Part shown: in pieces, positions 14,037 through 18,395 of the stretch | Layout of the letters: the number at the start of each line of letters is the position of its first letter | Numbering within the stretch: position 1 is the first letter of the stretch | Assembly: GCA_023424865.1 (NCBI GenBank) | Contig: JAFADM010000115.1 | Location: 1 to 18,395 of the forward strand | Reading direction: 5' to 3' | Length of the DNA stretch: 18,395 bases | Origin: Bacillota bacterium | GTDB taxonomy: Bacteria; Bacillota_A; Clostridia; DSM-8532 | Notes under the pieces: model-generated | What the model was told of the DNA's origin: nothing | Database searches by the model: none | What the model saw: only the letters and a program-made list of their open reading frames with translations | Made by a program: the position numbers and the translations under genes

Positions 14037-15085
14037 CCCAGAACCTGCTGGAGTAAAAGGCTGACACAAGCTATAGCCGTCCAGCAGCAAAAGCCCAGCA
14101 AAATAGGCTTACCACCAGATTTTATAATTTTTACTAAATCTGTATTAAGGCCAATGGCTCCCATGGCCATAACAATGAGAAATTTACTCATTTGCTTAAA
14201 AAAGCTGAATGCCGTATTAGCTGCCAGGAGGGCGTTCTCCGGAAGGAATCCGGTTAAAAGCGTGGTTATAAGTGAAGCCAGGACAAAATAAAGAATAAAC
14301 ATGGGGAAAACGGAACGAAGCTTGACCCGGGCTCCGGAGGAGTTTTTTTCTGCGGCTTCCCTTTTCATGCGCATAAAGGCCAGCACAAGGGTGATTGGGA
14401 TAATGGCCAGGGTGCGGGTGAGCTTTACAATGGTGGCATATTCCAAAACGGCGCCGTTGGTGCCATGAAGAGTATCCCAGGTAGAGGCTGCTGCGGTTAC
14501 AGAGGAGGTGTCGTTGACCGCTGTTCCCGCAAACAGGCCAAAGCCCTCATTTGTCAGGCCCAGAAGTCCGCCCAGGGTGGGAAAAACAAGGGCTGCTATT
14601 ACATTGAAAAGAAAGATAACGGAAACGGACTGGGCAATTTCATTATCATCCGCATCAATAACCGGAGCGGCGGCTGCAATGGCCGAGCCGCCGCAAATAG
14701 AGGAACCCACACCAATAAGGGTTGCTATTTTTGACGGAATGTTTAAAAGTCTGCAAAGAAGAAAGGCCACAAGGAGTGAGGTGGTAATGGTGGACAGGAT
14801 AATGGGCAGGGATGCCAGCCCCACCTTCCCCAGGGTGGACAGGTTTAAGCCAAAGCCCAGCAGCACCACAGCGCATTGAAGAATTTTTTTTGATACAAAG
14901 GCGATACCGCTTTTAAAGGGTCCCTTATCCTTTATTATCAAGGCCAGCACCATGCCGGCAAGAATGGCTATAACAGGGGCGCCGATTATTTCAAGGCTGC
15001 GGCTGAGCTTTACCGCAAACCACGCAGGAAGAGCCAGAGCAAGACACAGGGCCAGGCCCATCCCGTTCTTTTTTATAAATGTCAT
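14027..15085 (-). CDS. YeiH/UPF0324-family putative membrane transporter
   Basis: A 352-residue integral membrane protein with about ten hydrophobic helices, the normal size for the YeiH (UPF0324) family of putative exporters. Family motifs are clear: [18 protein letters not shown] (125-142), [13 protein letters not shown] (187-199), K-L-T-R-T (221-225) and [10 protein letters not shown] (307-316). The family has been linked to sulfite/sulfate-type anion export, but the substrate is not settled. AGGAGAT six bases before ATG supports the start. TTTACT and TAAGAT 17 bases apart just upstream (15107-15135) give a likely promoter, so it is probably transcribed alone or with the GNAT gene 74 bases downstream. 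The C-terminal stop lies in a 14-bp tandem repeat. Confidence 0.9.
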   Translation of the reverse strand: MTFIKKNGMGLALCLALALPAWFAVKLSRSLEIIGAPVIAILAGMVLALIIKDKGPFKSGIAFVSKKILQCAVVLLGFGLNLSTLGKVGLASLPIILSTITTSLLVAFLLCRLLNIPSKIATLIGVGSSICGGSAIAAAAPVIDADDNEIAQSVSVIFLFNVIAALVFPTLGGLLGLTNEGFGLFAGTAVNDTSSVTAAASTWDTLHGTNGAVLEYATIVKLTRTLAIIPITLVLAFMRMKREAAEKNSSGARVKLRSVFPMFILYFVLASLITTLLTGFLPENALLAANTAFSFFKQMSKFLIVMAMGAIGLNTDLVKIIKSGGKPILLGFCCWTAIACVSLLLQQVLGIW

Positions 15086-15106
15086 CTAATCATCTCCTGA
15101 TATTTA

Positions 15107-15135
15107 ATCTTATCAGTGGATTCAAATAAAGTAAA
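15107..15135 (-). promoter_or_regulatory. Possible promoter for the YeiH-family gene
   Basis: On the minus strand TTTACT (complement of 15130-15135) and TAAGAT (complement of 15107-15112) are separated by 17 bases, 22 bases before the start. Each hexamer matches the consensus at four positions. Confidence 0.4.
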
Positions 15136-15176
15136 ATGGATTTGCCTTTTTATTGGGCTGTCTCAGCTCAAGGTAC

Positions 15177-15202
15177 TAAAAAGGGAACCCGGCGAGGTTC
15201 CC
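15177..15202 (-). terminator. Intrinsic terminator after the DUF3267 gene
   Basis: GGGAACC (15183-15189) pairs with GGTTCCC (15196-15202) around a six-base loop. On the minus strand the stem is followed by TTTTT. It lies 36 bases past the stop of the DUF3267 gene and separates it from the YeiH-family gene. Confidence 0.85.
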
Positions 15203-15237
15203 TGACAATGTGTCCCGACAGTTAACGCACATGGAAT

Positions 15238-15843
15238 TCAGCCCATATACCAGTAGGAATTGAAGCCCGATAACTGCTGAATGCTGCCCTTGGGCATCTG
15301 GATAAGGCTGTTGATAACATTGAGGTAATCGCCTGCGCCGAGGAAAGTGCACAAAGCTGAAAAGGAAAAGAGCAAATTGCTCACCACCTCATGATAGGGT
15401 AAAACCGCCCATAAAAGCAGTGGAATCCAGCCGAAAACCAGGTTGGGCAAAAGAGACAGGAAAATAAAACGCCTTTTGGAAATGGGCTGGGTGGATACCA
15501 CAAAGGCCATGAGCATTTTTAAGGATACAAACAATTGCACCTCGGCGTTTTTACCGAAGCAGACGGCGTGAAGCAATTCGTGGGGAAAAATCGTTGCAAG
15601 GGACAGCGCCATACCTATTATGAAATAGAGGCTGTTACTTTGAAAATGAATCTGGCCATAAATTAAATAAGAAAGAAGGATAAAAAGCCCTATAAGCAGG
15701 GCCACAGGCAACAGGAACAAAGAGGCGACTATATTTAGCTGCAGGGGTGTTTTTGGCTCCCGAAACTTAACGGCGTCGGGAGGAAGGTTGCCCTTGGGCA
15801 ATTGATCCGCATTCTTGTAAATACCTTTGTAAATTAATTTCAT
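15238..15843 (-). CDS. DUF3267-type membrane zincin-like protein
   Basis: A 201-residue membrane protein with about four to five hydrophobic segments. It carries H-E-L-L-H (an HExxH zinc motif) after I-I-G-M-A-L-S-L-A-T-I-F-P, inside or at the edge of a helix, as in the DUF3267 group of putative membrane metalloproteases. A conserved D in G-D-Y-L-N-V-I-N near the C-terminus may be the third ligand. I chose ATG 15843 because AAAGGTG lies six bases upstream and MKLIYKG is a typical family start; the frame stays open to 15954 but those 37 residues lack an SD and look unlike the family. Substrate unknown. Flanked by its own terminator, so it is a single-gene unit. Confidence 0.8.
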   Translation of the reverse strand: MKLIYKGIYKNADQLPKGNLPPDAVKFREPKTPLQLNIVASLFLLPVALLIGLFILLSYLIYGQIHFQSNSLYFIIGMALSLATIFPHELLHAVCFGKNAEVQLFVSLKMLMAFVVSTQPISKRRFIFLSLLPNLVFGWIPLLLWAVLPYHEVVSNLLFSFSALCTFLGAGDYLNVINSLIQMPKGSIQQLSGFNSYWYMG

Positions 15844-15995
15844 TTCTTTCACCTTTATGTATAGCGTTAAGATATGTGCTGACGGATTTATGATTTTTCT
15901 AAAGATAGCGATGCTTTTTACGCGGCAGCGCAGGCATTCAAGGCTTTTACTCAAGCATCATTCCCCACTAACTTTTTGTAGCCTTAATAAGAATA

Positions 15996-16004
15996 AGTAT
16001 AGCA
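15996..16004 (-). promoter_or_regulatory. Possible extended -10 for the DUF3267 gene
   Basis: On the minus strand TGC-TATACT (complement of 15996-16004) fits an extended -10 with no clear -35. It would give a leader of about 150 bases. The remainder of 15844-16026 holds nothing else I can support. Confidence 0.25.
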
Positions 16005-16026
16005 TAAGATTTATGTTAATGGTGTT

Positions 16027-16088
16027 AAAAAACCCTTCCTTACAGACCTGGGCTGTTCATAAGCCAGGGAGTAAGAGAAGGGCTTTTT
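16027..16088. terminator. Bidirectional-looking terminator after the PII-like gene
   Basis: CCCTTC (16033-16038) pairs with GAAGGG (16077-16082), extended inward by TTAC/GTAA and an inner CCTGG/CCAGG. On the minus strand six T follow, ending the DUF1538/PII-like operon. On the plus strand CTTTTT follows, but no plus-strand gene ends here. Confidence 0.75.
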
Positions 16089-16107
16089 GCCGGTGGAAAT
16101 AATGTAC

Positions 16108-16788
16108 TTAGGGCTTTATGAGAGGGGTTAAGCCTTCAATATGGTTGATGGGCAGGGAAAATACCAGCGCACAGGCTTCATGGCCAATACCGTGATGTTC
16201 CGCTATGGAGGACATGATTGGAGGACAATCCTCTTCCCTGGCTAATATCATAATAACCTCCCTTTCGGGCTGGATTGTGATTCCCAGGAATTTTTCCGCC
16301 TGCTTCAGTCCCGCGCTGTGTCCTCTTAGGACCGTACCGCCGGATGCTCCGGCTTCACGTGCCTGATCCATAACATCGTCGGCGTACCCGCGATTGAGTA
16401 TGGCCACTATAAGATTATGCGTTGTCGGTTTCATCTCGGTTCCTCCTTGATACTGGGATACTTTAGTCGTGTGGTCTTTCTTGACAGTACATACCATGAA
16501 ATTGACCGGAACAGAAAAAACAATTCCTTTACCCGGCTTGCTTAATTGGAAATACCGGGTTATTTCTTCTACGACACGGTTTCCAAGCTGTCCCGGTACT
16601 TTGCTCAGGACGACGTCCTTCTCGGTCTCACCCAGGCCCAGGTAGGAAAGTATTGTTTTTTTTGCAGTGCCATGTCCTAATAAAACCACATTTGCGTGTA
16701 CATTCATATCTGAGAGAATGCAAGCCAATCGTTCACCCTGACCTCGGTTTAAAATTGTAACAACTAATAATAAGGCTTGATTGTTCAT
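16108..16788 (-). CDS. Tandem PII-like (GlnB-like) regulatory protein
   Basis: A 226-residue protein made of two PII-like ferredoxin-fold units, about 1-100 and 119-226. Each begins with a strand and N-R-G (L-V-V-T-I-L-N-R-G; I-V-A-I-L-N-R-G), has a V-V-L-L-G-H-G / G-T-V-L-R-G-H-S segment, and ends with a strand containing F-S-V-P-V-N / F-S-L-P-I-N. PII proteins are trimers that sense ATP/ADP and metabolites and bind transporters or enzymes. Its ATG overlaps the stop of the DUF1538 gene (ATGA), so they are coupled. A perfect SD (AAGGAGG) lies six bases before in-frame Met119 (16434), so the second unit could also be made alone as a 108-residue PII-like protein. The exact ligand is unknown. 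Confidence 0.8.
   Translation of the reverse strand: MNNQALLLVVTILNRGQGERLACILSDMNVHANVVLLGHGTAKKTILSYLGLGETEKDVVLSKVPGQLGNRVVEEITRYFQLSKPGKGIVFSVPVNFMVCTVKKDHTTKVSQYQGGTEMKPTTHNLIVAILNRGYADDVMDQAREAGASGGTVLRGHSAGLKQAEKFLGITIQPEREVIMILAREEDCPPIMSSIAEHHGIGHEACALVFSLPINHIEGLTPLIKP
16434..16448 (-). promoter_or_regulatory. Internal ribosome binding site in the PII-like gene
   Basis: AAGGAGGA (complement of 16441-16448) is followed by six bases and an in-frame ATG (16434-16432, Met119). It sits in the linker between the two PII-like units. This is at least as strong as any SD in the window, so separate production of the second unit is plausible. Confidence 0.6.
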
Positions 16789-18395
16789 GGGTTTCCCTCT
16801 TTCTCGGAAAGTGTGTCCGGCTGTTCTTTTATAACTGTATTATCATGAAAATCCGTATCATCACGGCTTTCCATGATATCCGACTGACCCGTCTCCTCCT
16901 CCAGGTCCTCGTCGTCCAGCAGGGCGTCGCTAAGGGCTTTATTGCGCTTAAGCTTAAGGTTATAAAACACTCCCAGTACCTGCATGGAAATAAGAGGCAT
17001 AAGGGCCACCATGCCAATGATGCCGAAGGCATCGGTCATGATATTGCCGCCAACCGCTTCGCATATTCCGGCTGCGAAGGGTAGCAGAAAGGCGGCTGTC
17101 ATGGTGCCGGAGGCCACACCGCCGGAATCAAAGGCAATGGCGGTGAAAATTTTCGGTGTAAAAAAGGTGAGTATCAGTGCCATGAGATAACCCGGAAGCA
17201 GAAGATACCATATGGTAAAGCCCCAAAGCACGCGGATTACCGAAAGCACCAGGCCCGCGCTGACGCCTATGGAGATGCCAATCATCATCATCCGGCGTCC
17301 GATGGCTCCGTTGGTAATTTCTTCAACCTGCTTGTTGAGAACATGGACGGCAGGCTCGGCATACACAACAAAGAAGCCGATAAGGGCGCTTAAGGGTACC
17401 AGAACCCAGCTGTAATCAGACAGGGCTATGGATTTGCCCAGATGGGTTCCAACGGGAAGATAACCGAGATTTACCCCGGACATAAATACGGTTAATCCTA
17501 AAAGAGTGTAAATTAGTCCCACTCCGATACGCATCAGACGGCCCTTTGAAAGATGCCTTTTAATGAGCTGAAATAACGCAAAAATAAGGGCTATGGGAAG
17601 TAATATGAGAAGAATTTCCCTGAATGAGGTTATCAGCTCGCGGGCATAAGCGTTAAGCATGCCGCCCAGAGACTCGATTACCGAAGGCGGCTCATAGGCA
17701 TAGCCCGATTCTGTGGCATCATAGAGCATTCCCATAAATAAAACGGTGAGAACAGGACCGATAGAGCAGATGGCACATAATCCGAAGCTGTCCTGCTCGG
17801 CGTTTTTACTCCCGTACACCGCGGAAATACCGGCGCCGAGAGCTAAAATAAAGGGAACCGTAATGGGGCCGGTGGTGACTCCCCCTGCGTCAAAGCCTAC
17901 CGCAAGAAAATCCGGAGCGGTAAACGCAGCTACGGCAAAGGTGATGCCGTAAAGGATGATAAACATCCTGGCCAGTGAGAACTGGAAAAGGATACGCAGC
18001 AAGGCCAGTACCAGAAAGATACCTACGCCCACCGCCACCGATAGAATAAGCACCAGATCCGGAACAGCCGGCACCTGCCGGGCAAGAACCTGCAAATCCG
18101 GCTCAGCAACAGTGACCACTATACCCAGACAGAAAAAGCTTATCAAAATAAGAGGCAGCTTTCGGGTTTCCGTCAGGCTTGAGCCAATGGTTTCCCCCAT
18201 GGGACTAATGGAGAGTTCAGCACCCATTGTAAAAAGGGCGATTCCGATTATCAGCATGAGTGTGCCCACAAGGAACATGATAAAAGTCCAAAATGGCAGA
18301 GGAGCAATTGTAAGGTGAAGCCCCAGCACAATTCCGCTGACCGGTAAGACGGATTGTGCCGATTCCTTCAATTTCTCCAGGATGGGATTTCTCAT
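16785..18395 (-). CDS. Duplicated DUF1538 integral membrane protein
   Basis: A 536-residue protein with about 12 hydrophobic helices and an internal repeat. Half one has A-E-P-D-L-Q-V-L-A-R-Q-V (97-108) and F-D-A-G-G-V-T-T-G (168-176). Half two has A-E-P-A-V-H-V-L-N-K-Q-V (346-357) and F-D-S-G-G-V-A-S-G (422-430). This two-copy layout is the DUF1538 family, a likely transporter or channel of unknown substrate. The paired acidic E-P and F-D-x-G-G motifs lie in hydrophobic surroundings and may form the transport path. A soluble acidic tail (485-536) faces one side and may contact the PII-like partner encoded by the overlapping next gene. The ATG is the last codon of the window, so the upstream SD and promoter cannot be seen and a longer start is possible. 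Confidence 0.85.
   Translation of the reverse strand: MRNPILEKLKESAQSVLPVSGIVLGLHLTIAPLPFWTFIMFLVGTLMLIIGIALFTMGAELSISPMGETIGSSLTETRKLPLILISFFCLGIVVTVAEPDLQVLARQVPAVPDLVLILSVAVGVGIFLVLALLRILFQFSLARMFIILYGITFAVAAFTAPDFLAVGFDAGGVTTGPITVPFILALGAGISAVYGSKNAEQDSFGLCAICSIGPVLTVLFMGMLYDATESGYAYEPPSVIESLGGMLNAYARELITSFREILLILLPIALIFALFQLIKRHLSKGRLMRIGVGLIYTLLGLTVFMSGVNLGYLPVGTHLGKSIALSDYSWVLVPLSALIGFFVVYAEPAVHVLNKQVEEITNGAIGRRMMMIGISIGVSAGLVLSVIRVLWGFTIWYLLLPGYLMALILTFFTPKIFTAIAFDSGGVASGTMTAAFLLPFAAGICEAVGGNIMTDAFGIIGMVALMPLISMQVLGVFYNLKLKRNKALSDALLDDEDLEEETGQSDIMESRDDTDFHDNTVIKEQPDTLSEKEGNP

Noticed and set aside
14465..14879. Two overlapping plus-strand frames inside the YeiH-family gene
   Set aside because: Antisense to highly conserved membrane motifs; shadow frames.
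15844..15954. 37-residue N-terminal extension of the DUF3267 protein
   Set aside because: No SD at 15954, unlike the family start, and an SD precedes the ATG at 15843.
15857..16102. 81-residue plus-strand frame
   Set aside because: Runs through the terminator hairpin at 16027-16088 and has no SD or recognisable pattern.

Overview
This window looks like a chromosomal stretch from a low-to-moderate GC member of the Bacillota, most likely an anaerobic Clostridia. The evidence is strong AGGAGG-type ribosome binding sites, several ATG, GTG and TTG starts, sigma-A-like promoters (one a perfect TTGACA-N17-TATAAT), intrinsic terminators, and a family mix typical of Clostridia (LUD protein, FMN-binding plus flavodoxin pair, DUF3267, DUF1538 with PII-like). 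I cannot name a genus. I see no tRNA or rRNA gene, insertion sequence, phage gene or CRISPR array.

Layout. (1) 1-5536, plus strand: a four-helix membrane protein with a soluble Rossmann/SLOG-like N-terminus, then a large protein that joins an endonuclease Q-type PHP nuclease to a UvrD/Rep-type helicase, preceded by a promoter and a structured leader. (2) 5550-8405, minus strand: a membrane-anchored pectin-acetylesterase/Notum-like hydrolase, then an ECF sigma factor with its overlapping membrane-anchored partner, read from an ECF-type promoter (TGAACC-N16-CGTC). (3) 8528-9278, minus strand: a TetR regulator whose last 54 codons overlap an overlooked 56-residue two-helix membrane protein with a perfect SD and a TTG start. 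(4) 9378-11527, plus strand: a second TetR regulator, a 100-residue unknown protein, a membrane-anchored covalent-FMN protein and a flavodoxin. The same 24-bp palindromic operator stands before the regulator and again before the three-gene group. (5) 11513-15085: an SDR oxidoreductase overlapping the flavodoxin tail to tail, a LUD protein, a GNAT acetyltransferase and a YeiH-family membrane protein whose stop codon lies in a 14-bp tandem repeat. (6) 15178-18395, minus strand: a DUF3267 membrane metalloprotease-like protein, and a two-gene operon of a duplicated DUF1538 membrane protein and a tandem PII-like protein with an internal ribosome binding site.

The genes that clearly work together are the sigma/anti-sigma pair, the second TetR with its redox genes, and the DUF1538/PII-like pair, which looks like a transporter with its own nucleotide-sensing regulator. 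The least explained pieces are the SLOG-like membrane protein, the hidden small membrane protein with the odd TetR tail, and the internal start in the PII-like gene.
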